A stretch of DNA of 64,000 nucleotides from Bacillus sp. SJS (GTDB lineage Bacteria; Bacillota; Bacilli; Bacillales; Bacillaceae): contig NZ_JAQV02000004.1 in NCBI RefSeq assembly GCF_000732485.2, positions 62,001-126,000 of the forward strand, in the 5' to 3' direction. Within the stretch, counting starts at the first letter, position 1. Each line of letters begins with the position of its first letter. The translations under genes and the position numbers were made by a program. This document shows, piece by piece, positions 37,740-45,796 of this stretch. A model generated the notes under the pieces. That model had not been told where the DNA came from, did not search any database, and was given only the letters and a program-made list of their open reading frames with translations.

Positions 37740-38489
37740 TTAAGCCTGGTTCACCGGCCGCACAATCACTTCATTCACATTCACATGATCCGGCTGGGAC
37801 ACGGCATAAAAAACAGCCTCTGCGATGTCTTTCGCTTCAAGCACCTTCATATCTTCAGGAATCATTTTCTTAAACATCCCTTGAACTTCCTCATCCGTAA
37901 TATGGGTTGTCAATTCAGTCTGCACGGCTCCAGGAGATATATTTGTCACCTTAATAGCCGTTTCCGCCAATTCCTTTTCCATTCCCATGGACAGAGCCCG
38001 AACAGCATATTTTGTAGCACTGTAAACAGCGGATGTCGGGAATACTTCATGCCCTGCTACAGAGGAAACGTTCACTACATGTCCTCGTCCGGCTTCAAGC
38101 ATTTCCGGAAGTACAGCATGCACTCCGAACAATACTCCTTTAATGTTCACATCCACCATCTGCTCCCATTGATCAACAAGGTCATTTTTAAGGAAAGACA
38201 GCAGCATGACTCCTGCATTGTTAATAAGGATATCCACTTGTCCGAATTTTTCTTTCGCCTGTTTCACAAGCTGCTCTACATCTTCCCTTGATGTTACATC
38301 CGTTGAGATAGCAAGCACTTCCGATGAAAAGGATTCTTTCAGCTCGTTTGCCAATGTGGAAATACGGTCTTCGCGGCGTGCTGCCAGAACAATATTTGCT
38401 CCTTCAGAAGCCAATTTTTTCGCGATCGCTTCTCCGATCCCGCTGCTTGCACCCGTAATAATTGCTGTTCTTCCTTTAATTGAATTCAT
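37740..38489 (-). CDS. Short-chain dehydrogenase/reductase
   Basis: 249-residue classical SDR. TGASSGIG cofactor loop (about 13-20), NNAG (about 89-92), catalytic Ser in VVNVSSVAG and YSATK with Tyr/Lys are complete; ARREDR after strand 2 suggests NADP(H). Closest in style to the YdfG/clavulanate-dehydrogenase-like group. Not part of the B. subtilis rarA-tcdA order, and flanked by the inverted-repeat element, so probably an insertion. Substrate unknown. Confidence 0.88.
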   Translation of the reverse strand: MNSIKGRTAIITGASSGIGEAIAKKLASEGANIVLAARREDRISTLANELKESFSSEVLAISTDVTSREDVEQLVKQAKEKFGQVDILINNAGVMLLSFLKNDLVDQWEQMVDVNIKGVLFGVHAVLPEMLEAGRGHVVNVSSVAGHEVFPTSAVYSATKYAVRALSMGMEKELAETAIKVTNISPGAVQTELTTHITDEEVQGMFKKMIPEDMKVLEAKDIAEAVFYAVSQPDHVNVNEVIVRPVNQA

Positions 38490-38560
38490 GATTATCTCTC
38501 CCTTATATTCGACTCCCTATCTTTACCCTTTTTCAACTGGAAATAACAAAAAGGAGAGCA

Positions 38561-38590
38561 TTAAAAAAAGCAGCATCAGTGGCTGCTTTA
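38561..38590 (-). terminator. Terminator of tcdA
   Basis: AAAGCAGC/GCTGCTTT stem followed by seven T in total on the minus strand, overlapping the tcdA stop codon. Confidence 0.85.
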
Positions 38591-39355
38591 ATCATTTACC
38601 CGGCTTATTTTAATATCTTTAAGCAATTTCATAATCACATGGCCGCCCATAATGAGGCCTGCAACAGAGGGAACCCAAGCGTTGGAAGAAGGCGGCATTT
38701 TTGCTTTGCGGATAGGGGCATCCTCTTTACCAACCACCTTGCGGACATCCTCGCGGATCACAATTGGGCTTTCATCCGAAAACACAACCTCAATCCCTTT
38801 GTGAATTCTTTCTTTTCTCAGTCTCGTGCGGATGACTTTGGCTATTGGATCCGTATGGGTTTTTGAAATATCCGCTACTTTAAACCTTGTCGGATCGGTT
38901 TTGTTTGCAGCACCCATACTGGAGATAATCGGAATGTCTCGTTTCAAGCATTCTTTCATTAAATGAATTTTGTATGAAATGGTGTCTGATGCATCAATCA
39001 CATAGTCGAGCCCATAGCTGAAAAATTCCTCATAGGTTTCTTCCGTATAAAACATTTTCAGTGAGATTACTTCACACTCAGGGTTAATTTCCTTTACGCG
39101 GTCTCTCATTAAATCCGCTTTCGGCTTGCCCACTGTAGACACAAGCGCGTGAATCTGGCGGTTTACATTGGTGATATCCACATCATCTTTGTCCACTAAT
39201 ATTAAACGGCCAACTCCGGAGCGTGCGAGAGCTTCTGCCGAAAAAGAGCCGACCCCGCCAATTCCGAGTACAGCAACCGTACTGTTTTTTAAGATTTCAA
39301 TGCCTTCCTGGCCAATCGCTAGTTCGTTTCTGGAAAACTGGTGCAGCACATTCAT
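38588..39355 (-). CDS. tcdA: tRNA threonylcarbamoyladenosine dehydratase TcdA
   Basis: 255-residue E1-like enzyme that cyclises t6A to ct6A at tRNA position 37. ATP-binding GIGGVGSFSAEALARSG and the DKDDVDITNVNRQIHAL block are typical; a C-terminal helix-rich segment ends with a hydrophobic stretch. B. subtilis yrvM. Sits downstream of 6S RNA and aspS in the same orientation. Confidence 0.94.
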   Translation of the reverse strand: MNVLHQFSRNELAIGQEGIEILKNSTVAVLGIGGVGSFSAEALARSGVGRLILVDKDDVDITNVNRQIHALVSTVGKPKADLMRDRVKEINPECEVISLKMFYTEETYEEFFSYGLDYVIDASDTISYKIHLMKECLKRDIPIISSMGAANKTDPTRFKVADISKTHTDPIAKVIRTRLRKERIHKGIEVVFSDESPIVIREDVRKVVGKEDAPIRKAKMPPSSNAWVPSVAGLIMGGHVIMKLLKDIKISRVND

Positions 39356-39395
39356 TCACTCCATTGCTGTATGTTTTATTGGTTTTTTACCTCAT

Positions 39396-39427
39396 AAAAA
39401 ACTGCATGAGCACCCTTGCCCATGCAG
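39396..39427 (-). terminator. Terminator of the 6S-1 RNA gene
   Basis: CTGCATG.GCA / TGC.CATGCAG stem followed by six T on the minus strand. Confidence 0.85.
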
Positions 39428-39439
39428 GTTATTGATTAT

Positions 39440-39643
39440 TTCGATGGGCTAAGTCCCAATCGTGCCGTCGTGTTTATCCTTTGTTTTGAACCCGCTCTCA
39501 GCAGGTGGGTGCCCTGTTTTGAAAGTTCGCAAGTCCTTACAAAAGGCGTTTGCTCATTTCAAAAACGCGAGCTCCCAATCAAAAAATTGTTCGGTCAAAA
39601 TGCAAGGTATCCAACGAACACATCAGGACTTTTCCCCGTCTTT
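39440..39643 (-). ncRNA. bsrA: 6S-1 RNA
   Basis: RNA that mimics an open promoter and sequesters sigma-A RNA polymerase in stationary phase. It lies between aspS and tcdA, where B. subtilis has bsrA. Conserved segments recognised are AAGTCCTGATGTGTT at the 5' side, GATTGGGAGCTCGCG in the central region, GGACTTGCGAACTTT, and ACGGCACGATTGGGACTT at the 3' side. AAGTCC pairs with GGACTT to close the rod. Ends are approximate: start from promoter spacing, end from the closing stem (about 200 nt). Confidence 0.88.
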
Positions 39644-39649
39644 TAGAAG

Positions 39650-39678
39650 ATTATACTATATGGATTTTCCGTTTTCAA
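39650..39678 (-). promoter_or_regulatory. Sigma-A promoter of 6S-1 RNA
   Basis: TTGAAA (39673-39678) and TATAAT (39650-39655) with exact 17-base spacing on the minus strand, seven bases before the inferred RNA start. Confidence 0.85.
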
Positions 39679-39680
39679 GG

Positions 39681-39710
39681 GAAAACAGGAGGGGCAGTCC
39701 TCCTGTTTTC
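39681..39710. terminator. Terminator after aspS
   Basis: GAAAACAGGAGG/CCTCCTGTTTTC 12-base perfect stem six bases beyond the aspS stop; the U-tract is part of the stem. It directly abuts the 6S promoter. Confidence 0.7.
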
Positions 39711-39715
39711 TGTGT

Positions 39716-41485
39716 TCACTTTGTCTTTCTGGCAATATGAAGATCGTCAAGCTGGGCGTCGCTTGCCTGGCCAGGAGCATCCGTCATCATGCAGCTCGCA
39801 CTCGCTGTTTTAGGAAAGGCAATGGTATCGCGCAAATTGGTTCTACCCGCAAGCAGCATTACAAGGCGGTCAAGACCGAGTGCAATTCCGCCATGCGGAG
39901 GAACGCCATACTCAAAGGCTTCAAGTAGGAATCCGAATTGATCCTCTGTCTGTTCCTTGCTCATGCCTAGCAGGGTAAACATTTTTTCCTGAATTTCTTT
40001 TTCAAAAATACGGATGGATCCTCCGCCAAGCTCATAGCCGTTCAATACTAAATCATATGCTTGTGCGATCATTCCGGCAGGATCGCTTTCAAACTTATCC
40101 AGATGCTCGCGCACAGGCATCGTGAACGGGTGATGGGCAGCGTAGTATCGGTTTTCTTTTGCATCGAATTCCAGAAGCGGCCAGTCCACTACCCATAGGA
40201 AGTTGAACTTGCTTTCATCAATCAGTTCAAGTTCTTTCCCCAGTTTTAGACGGAGCGCGCCTAGAGAATCGGCTACTACTGATTTCCGATCTGCAACGAA
40301 AAGCAGCAAATCGCCAATTTCTGAATCAGCCGTTTGAATTAAAGCCGCTTGCTCTTCCTCTGAGAAGAACTTCGCGATTGGTCCTTTTAAGCCGTCCTCT
40401 TCCTGTTTCAGCCAGGCAAGCCCTTTTGCGCCGTATGGCTTAACGAATTCAGTAAGGGCGTCGATATCTTTTCTGGAATATTTTGAAGCACCGGCTTTCA
40501 CGGTAATCAGCTTCACTTCTCCTCCAGATTCCACAGCGCTGCTGAATACTTTAAAGCCGCTGTCTGCCACAAGCTCTGAGACATTTACAAGTTCCATTCC
40601 GAAGCGCGTATCAGGCTTGTCGGAACCGAAGCGGGACATGGCTTCATCAAAGCTCATTCTTGGAAGAGGAAGAGAGATTTCCATACCCTTCGCCTCTTTC
40701 ATCACGTGAGCCATCATGTGCTCTGCCATTTCCATAATTTGATCCTGGCTCATGAAGGAGGTCTCAATATCCACTTGGGTAAATTCAGGCTGGCGGTCTG
40801 CACGCAAATCTTCATCACGGAAGCAGCGGGCAATTTGATAATACTTTTCAAACCCAGATGCCATCAGCAATTGCTTGAAAAGCTGCGGAGATTGAGGAAG
40901 CGCATAAAATTCCCCTTCATGGACACGGCTTGGTACAAGATAATCACGTGCACCCTCTGGTGTGCTCTTCGTCAAAATCGGGGTTTCAACATCCAGAAAA
41001 CCATCATTGTCAAGGAAAGAACGAATGGCCTTTGTCACATCATGACGCATTTTAATTGTATTGAATAATGCAGGTCTTCTTAGATCTAAGTAGCGGTATT
41101 TGAGACGAACATCCTCTGATACTTCTTCCGATTTATCCTCGATCATAAAAGGAGGGGTTTTAGAAGCGTTTAGTATGGAAACGGATGAAGCGTGCACTTC
41201 AATGCTCCCTGTTTTTAAATTCGGGTTAACGGTTCCCTCCGCTCTTCCCGTTACAGTCCCTTCAATATCAAGGACATATTCACTGCGTACATTGTTTGCC
41301 GTCTCCCAGGCTCCTTTTGCCTCTTCAGGATTGACAACAATTTGGACGATGCCCGTTCTGTCGCGCAAATCAATAAAAATCAGTCCGCCAAGATCGCGTC
41401 TCTTCTGAACCCAGCCTTTCAAAACTACTTTTTCGCCAATGGCTTCCGGTGCAACTTCCCCGCAATAATAAGTCCTTCCAAACAT
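39716..41485 (-). CDS. aspS: Aspartyl-tRNA synthetase AspS
   Basis: 589-residue bacterial-type class II synthetase: N-terminal OB-fold anticodon domain, catalytic domain with motif 2 ([16 protein letters not shown]), the GAD insertion domain and motif 3 (GLDRLVMLL). Second gene of the hisS-aspS operon under the T-box at 42941. AGGAGAGG site before the ATG. Confidence 0.98.
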   Translation of the reverse strand: MFGRTYYCGEVAPEAIGEKVVLKGWVQKRRDLGGLIFIDLRDRTGIVQIVVNPEEAKGAWETANNVRSEYVLDIEGTVTGRAEGTVNPNLKTGSIEVHASSVSILNASKTPPFMIEDKSEEVSEDVRLKYRYLDLRRPALFNTIKMRHDVTKAIRSFLDNDGFLDVETPILTKSTPEGARDYLVPSRVHEGEFYALPQSPQLFKQLLMASGFEKYYQIARCFRDEDLRADRQPEFTQVDIETSFMSQDQIMEMAEHMMAHVMKEAKGMEISLPLPRMSFDEAMSRFGSDKPDTRFGMELVNVSELVADSGFKVFSSAVESGGEVKLITVKAGASKYSRKDIDALTEFVKPYGAKGLAWLKQEEDGLKGPIAKFFSEEEQAALIQTADSEIGDLLLFVADRKSVVADSLGALRLKLGKELELIDESKFNFLWVVDWPLLEFDAKENRYYAAHHPFTMPVREHLDKFESDPAGMIAQAYDLVLNGYELGGGSIRIFEKEIQEKMFTLLGMSKEQTEDQFGFLLEAFEYGVPPHGGIALGLDRLVMLLAGRTNLRDTIAFPKTASASCMMTDAPGQASDAQLDDLHIARKTK

Positions 41486-41532
41486 GTAAACCTCTCCTTA
41501 CTTTCAATTAAAATCGTTTTAATCAGTGAAAC

Positions 41533-42810
41533 TTATTTCCCGTTCTTTCGGGATAAAATGACTTCCGCAAGGTCTGATATGGAAACTTCCTGCTGCTCTC
41601 CTGATTCCATATCTTTTAGCGTAATCGCTTCTCTTTCAAGCTCATCTTCACCAAGAACCGCGACAAATCGAGCCTGTAAACGGTCTGCTGATTTGAACTG
41701 GCCTTTCAGTTTTTTGTTCTCGTAGTCTCTTTCAGCGGACAAGCCCGCTTTTCTCAGATGATTTAGAATCAAAACGGAACGGTCTTTTGCCTTGTCGCCC
41801 ATGTATGCAACATAACAATCAATTGCGGACTGTATAGGAAGCTCTGCCTGTTCAGCATCAATCGCTGCGAGGAACCGCTCCAGACTCATCGCAAAACCGA
41901 TTCCGGGAATTTCCGGTCCGCCCATCTCTTTTACGAGACCGCTGTAGCGGCCGCCGCCGGCAAGAGTCGTTATAGCACCGAATCCTTCCGCGTTGCTCAT
42001 AATTTCAAAAGCGGTATGATTGTAATAATCAAGCCCGCGTACAAGGTTTTTATCAACCGTATATTCAACGTCCAGTTCTTTCAGGTAAAATTTCACCTTT
42101 TCGAAATACGCTGCGGACTCTTCATTTAGATATTCAAGAATGGATGGCGCCGATTGAACAAGCTCATGCTCCCGGTCTTTTTTGCAGTCAAGAATTCTAA
42201 GTGGATTTTGAGCAAGACGCTTTTGGCAGTCTGCACAGAACTCCCCTATTCTTGGCTGGAAATGCTGAACAAGCGCTTCTCTGTGTGCCGAGCGGCTATC
42301 CTGATCCCCAAGGCTGTTAATGACAAGCTTTAAGTTTTTCAAACCGGCTTTTTGATACACGCTCATTGCCAAAGAAATAACCTCTGCATCAATTGCTGGA
42401 TCCTCGCTGCCAATCGCTTCGATACCGAATTGAACAAATTGACGGTAGCGGCCTGCCTGTGGTCTTTCATAACGGAACATCGGTCCAATGTAGTAAAGCT
42501 TGACAGGCTGCTGCGCTGCTGCATGCATTTTGTTTTCTACAAAAGATCTTACAGCAGAAGCTGTTCCTTCCGGACGAAGGGTAATGCTCCTTCCTTTGCG
42601 GTCTTCAAAGCTGTACATTTCTTTTTGTACGATGTCCGTTGATTCGCCGACGCTTCTTAGAAATAATTCTGTGTGTTCAAAGATTGGGGTTCTTATTTCC
42701 TTGTACTGATAAATGCTGCATACTTCTCTTGCAATATTTTCAATAAATTGCCACCGCTCAGATTGTCCCGGCAAAATATCCTGTGTCCCTCTTGGAACTT
42801 GAAATGCCAT
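41533..42810 (-). CDS. hisS: Histidyl-tRNA synthetase HisS
   Basis: 425-residue class II synthetase. Motif 2 (MFRYERPQAGRYRQFVQFG), the histidine-A LVRGLDYYNHTAFE block, motif 3 (GIGFAMSLERFL) and the C-terminal anticodon-binding domain are complete. First gene of the T-box-controlled hisS-aspS operon. Confidence 0.98.
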   Translation of the reverse strand: MAFQVPRGTQDILPGQSERWQFIENIAREVCSIYQYKEIRTPIFEHTELFLRSVGESTDIVQKEMYSFEDRKGRSITLRPEGTASAVRSFVENKMHAAAQQPVKLYYIGPMFRYERPQAGRYRQFVQFGIEAIGSEDPAIDAEVISLAMSVYQKAGLKNLKLVINSLGDQDSRSAHREALVQHFQPRIGEFCADCQKRLAQNPLRILDCKKDREHELVQSAPSILEYLNEESAAYFEKVKFYLKELDVEYTVDKNLVRGLDYYNHTAFEIMSNAEGFGAITTLAGGGRYSGLVKEMGGPEIPGIGFAMSLERFLAAIDAEQAELPIQSAIDCYVAYMGDKAKDRSVLILNHLRKAGLSAERDYENKKLKGQFKSADRLQARFVAVLGEDELEREAITLKDMESGEQQEVSISDLAEVILSRKNGK

Positions 42811-42940
42811 TTTTCATCACTCCTGCGTTCTTAAAAATAATGATTCTGATAAAATCCGCTTCCAGCACTCTTTTTTCAGCGGTAACTCCCGAAATCACAT
42901 CGCGTTCCAATCAGCTTCGAACTTTAATGAGCTAAAATAA

Positions 42941-43226
42941 AAAAACTCCCATCCCTGCATTATCGCAGGGACGAGAGTTAATACCCGTGGTTCCACCCTA
43001 GTTGAAGCCTCATGATTCAGGCTTCCGCTCATAACCTTTAACGCCGGCTGCGTCCTTATCCTACTAAGCTCCTGCTTTTCAGAAAGAAACCTAAGGAGTG
43101 TTCGTTCATTGGATCATCATGGAGAAATGCTTTCAGCCAAGGCATTTCATCTCTTTCCACGTGTAGTTCCAGCTACTTTTCTCCCTCACTGGTTGTTCAT
43201 ATGTATAACCTTCAAGATTCGAATTT
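42941..43226 (-). promoter_or_regulatory. T-box riboswitch of hisS-aspS
   Basis: Leader of about 285 bases. T-box sequence AGGGTGGAACCACGG at 42985-42999 (minus strand); terminator stem AACTCTCGTCCCTGCG pairs with GCAGGGATGGGAGTT and ends in seven T. A CAC histidine triplet lies in the GAACGAACACTCC segment of the probable specifier region, but the reading of the specifier is uncertain. The gap 42811-42940 shows no gene. Confidence 0.9.
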
Positions 43227-43232
43227 TATCTT

Positions 43233-43261
43233 ATCATACGCATGCACGCTTGTCATGTCAA
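43233..43261 (-). promoter_or_regulatory. Sigma-A promoter of hisS-aspS
   Basis: TTGACA (43256-43261) and TATGAT (43233-43238) with 17-base spacing on the minus strand. The -35 overlaps the stop codon of the small gene at 43258. Confidence 0.85.
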
Positions 43262-43434
43262 GATTGGTGTAAATGTTTTTTCAAATCTCTTACCTCTCTT
43301 AATGTTAAACCAAATTCCGAAGCAAGCTCCATTGGGGCGCTATCCTTCTCCACCTTTGAGAGGGCATGCAGGTCGGCTGAAAACAAATTTCCCGGTGACT
43401 GATGGGCCCATTCTCCTTTTTCACTGTATCTCAT
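43258..43434 (-). CDS. yrzK: Small helix-turn-helix-like protein (YrzK position)
   Basis: 58-residue protein; the C-terminal half (APMELASEFGLTLREVRDLKKHL) looks like a sigma region-4 or HTH helix pair. ATG at 43434 follows AAAGGGG by eight bases. It is upstream of hisS, where B. subtilis has yrzK; name assigned mainly by position. Function unknown. Confidence 0.7.
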   Translation of the reverse strand: MRYSEKGEWAHQSPGNLFSADLHALSKVEKDSAPMELASEFGLTLREVRDLKKHLHQS

Positions 43435-43553
43435 TCTGAAAGCCCCTTTCGTAAGATTCATTTTAGCTTGCCCAAATTGACGAAAAATTATTTCAAACGA
43501 ACCAGGGATTTGACGATATAATGATAGAAGTGAAGGTTAAAAAGGGGGTTCTT

Positions 43554-45269
43554 ATGTATAAAAAAATAGTTAGCGCAGCTTTGTGTGCGATTCTGCTCTT
43601 CTCACTCATTCCAGCAGAGCCGTTTTATGCAGAGGCTGCTCCGAAGGAAACGGCGAAAATTTTAAATGACACCCTTAATATTCGCAAAGGACCAGGATTA
43701 AGCTATGGAATTGAGGCAATTGCACGCAAAGACGAAAAGTATGGTGTTCTTGAAAAAAACAAGGAATGGGTAAAACTTGATCTGCCTGGAAACCGGACAG
43801 GCTGGGCGGCCACTTGGCTTGTGGAAATTCAGTCCCCATCACAAGTAAAAACCGTATACTCAAATGCCGAAGATGTCAGGATTCGCAAGGGACCGGGAAC
43901 CGGCCATGCAATCGTCGGCACCTTCCCTTATGGAAAACAGGCTGTGCTTCTGAAAAAAGAAGGGGAATGGACAAACATCTCGTTTAACGGGGTAACTGGG
44001 TGGATTTCCTCCCGCTATGCTTCTTCATCCATTAAGGATTCGAAAGAAAAAACGGACGTTAAAGGACCATCAGGATACATAACTGCGACCTCCCTAAATG
44101 TAAGATCCGCCCCTTCTTCTGCAAGCTCATTGCTTGGTTCAGTAACAAAAGGGACTAAGGTTGCCATTTTGAAGTCGGAGGGCAGCTGGCTTAGAATTTC
44201 CTATAGCGGAAAGACAGGCTGGGTAAGCCGGGATTTTGTAAAAAGCGGCAGTCTTGAAAGCCAGATTAAAACTGGGAAAACAGGGATCGTTACAGCTGCA
44301 TCCTTAAACGTCCGGAATGCTCCTTCCCCTACTGGCGGGTTATCTGGAAAAGTCGTAAAAAATGAACAGGTATCCATCCTTGAAGAAAAAAACAGCTGGA
44401 CGAAAATCCGATTTAACGGAAGTCAGACAGGCTGGGTTTCATCGCTTTATATTAAAGCTTCAGAAACAGGATCACAACAGGATACAGCTCCCAAAAACAG
44501 CGGAGCAATCCGGCTGATCTCAGACGGGACGAATATTCGCTCCTCCGCTTCTGTGAACAGCTCTGTCATTGCCAGAGGGACAACAGGTCAGACATACACC
44601 GTCCTTTCACTGCAAAACGACTGGTACAAAATTAAGCTGCTTGATGGCAGGACAGGCTATGTGGCAGGCTGGCTTGCTGAGGATGCGGAATTTGGCAAAA
44701 CCGTCAATCGGCCAGGAGAGTCAAAGTCCCTCAAGGGAAAAACGATTGTAATTGACCCAGGACACGGAGGTATAGACGGGGGTACGTCAGGATCCGGCGG
44801 AACCCTTGAAAAATCTCTGACGATGAAAACAGCCGGCTACCTTTCAGGCGAGCTGCAGTCAGAGGGCGCCAATGTCGTCATGACTAGAAGCTCTGATCTG
44901 TATATCAGCCTAAGCTCAAGGGTCAATTCAGCTCAGTCGAGGTCAGCGGATGCCTTTATCAGCCTCCATTACGACAGCAGCTCGAATAAAGCAGTTAGAG
45001 GGATGACGGTTTATTATTATCATTCATCCGGCCAGAAATTAGCTCTCCCGGTAAAAGAGGAATTGATTAAGAATACAAGATCAGCAGATCGCGGTGTCCG
45101 TTTCGGGGATTACCATGTCATACGGGAAAACAGCAGGCCATCCATCTTAATCGAGCTCGGATATTTAAGCAGCATCACAGATGAAATGACGGTCAACTCA
45201 AGCTCCTTTCAGAAAAATGCCGTTCACGGCATAACGGAAGGACTTAAAGACTATTTCAGCCAGCAATAA
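43554..45269 (+). CDS. yrvJ: Secreted N-acetylmuramoyl-L-alanine amidase with five SH3b repeats
   Basis: 571-residue cell-wall hydrolase. Signal peptide (about 1-30, YAEAA), five bacterial SH3 repeats between residues about 35 and 390 (each with an LNIR/LNVR...GWVS pattern) and a C-terminal amidase_3 domain with IDPGHGG, GTLEKS, SLHYDS and LIELGYLS supplying the zinc His/Glu/His and catalytic Glu. ATG preceded by AAGGGGG. B. subtilis YrvJ has the same place beside dtd. Confidence 0.94.
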   Translation: MYKKIVSAALCAILLFSLIPAEPFYAEAAPKETAKILNDTLNIRKGPGLSYGIEAIARKDEKYGVLEKNKEWVKLDLPGNRTGWAATWLVEIQSPSQVKTVYSNAEDVRIRKGPGTGHAIVGTFPYGKQAVLLKKEGEWTNISFNGVTGWISSRYASSSIKDSKEKTDVKGPSGYITATSLNVRSAPSSASSLLGSVTKGTKVAILKSEGSWLRISYSGKTGWVSRDFVKSGSLESQIKTGKTGIVTAASLNVRNAPSPTGGLSGKVVKNEQVSILEEKNSWTKIRFNGSQTGWVSSLYIKASETGSQQDTAPKNSGAIRLISDGTNIRSSASVNSSVIARGTTGQTYTVLSLQNDWYKIKLLDGRTGYVAGWLAEDAEFGKTVNRPGESKSLKGKTIVIDPGHGGIDGGTSGSGGTLEKSLTMKTAGYLSGELQSEGANVVMTRSSDLYISLSSRVNSAQSRSADAFISLHYDSSSNKAVRGMTVYYYHSSGQKLALPVKEELIKNTRSADRGVRFGDYHVIRENSRPSILIELGYLSSITDEMTVNSSSFQKNAVHGITEGLKDYFSQQ

Positions 45270-45283
45270 CAAAACTGTAAAAT

Positions 45284-45324
45284 GCATCAAAAAAGGAAGC
45301 CGCAGAGGCTTCCTTTTTTGATGC
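45284..45324. terminator. Bidirectional terminator between yrvJ and dtd
   Basis: 18-base perfect stem (45284-45301 with 45307-45324) around GGAAGCC/GGCTTCC, with A- and T-runs inside the stem; it touches the dtd stop codon. Confidence 0.93.
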
Positions 45325-45779
45325 TATTTCTTTCCTCTTTCAGAGCTGTCCACAATCAGGGTTACAGGCCCATCGTTTATAAGCGAAACATCCATCATCG
45401 CCCCAAACGTTCCGGTCTCAACCACCAGACCGAGCTGTCTCAGTTCATCGTTAAACTGCTCATATACCGGTTCAGCTATGTCCGATTTGGCTGCAGCCAT
45501 AAAATTCGGTCTTCTCCCTTTTCGGCATTCTCCATAAAGGGTAAATTGCGATACGGATAAAACCTCCCCTTTTATATCAAGAAGCGAGTGGTTCAGTTTT
45601 TCCTCATCATCTTCAAAAATTCGAAGGTTCGCAAGTTTATCAGCCAAGTATTTCGCATCATCTGCCGTGTCATCATGTGTGACACCGACAAGAACCATAA
45701 TCCCCCGGCCAATCTTCCCTGTGGAGCTGCCGCCGACAGTAACCTCTGCTTCCTTTACACGCTGAAGAACAATCTTCAT
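45324..45779 (-). CDS. dtd: D-aminoacyl-tRNA deacylase Dtd
   Basis: 151-residue enzyme that removes D-amino acids (and glycine from tRNA-Ala) from tRNA. Conserved [17 protein letters not shown] and the Gly-cisPro-type NDGPVTL motif are present. Follows relA by 17 bases, as in B. subtilis. Confidence 0.96.
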   Translation of the reverse strand: MKIVLQRVKEAEVTVGGSSTGKIGRGIMVLVGVTHDDTADDAKYLADKLANLRIFEDDEEKLNHSLLDIKGEVLSVSQFTLYGECRKGRRPNFMAAAKSDIAEPVYEQFNDELRQLGLVVETGTFGAMMDVSLINDGPVTLIVDSSERGKK

Positions 45780-45796
45780 TGAAAAGAACCCTCACT

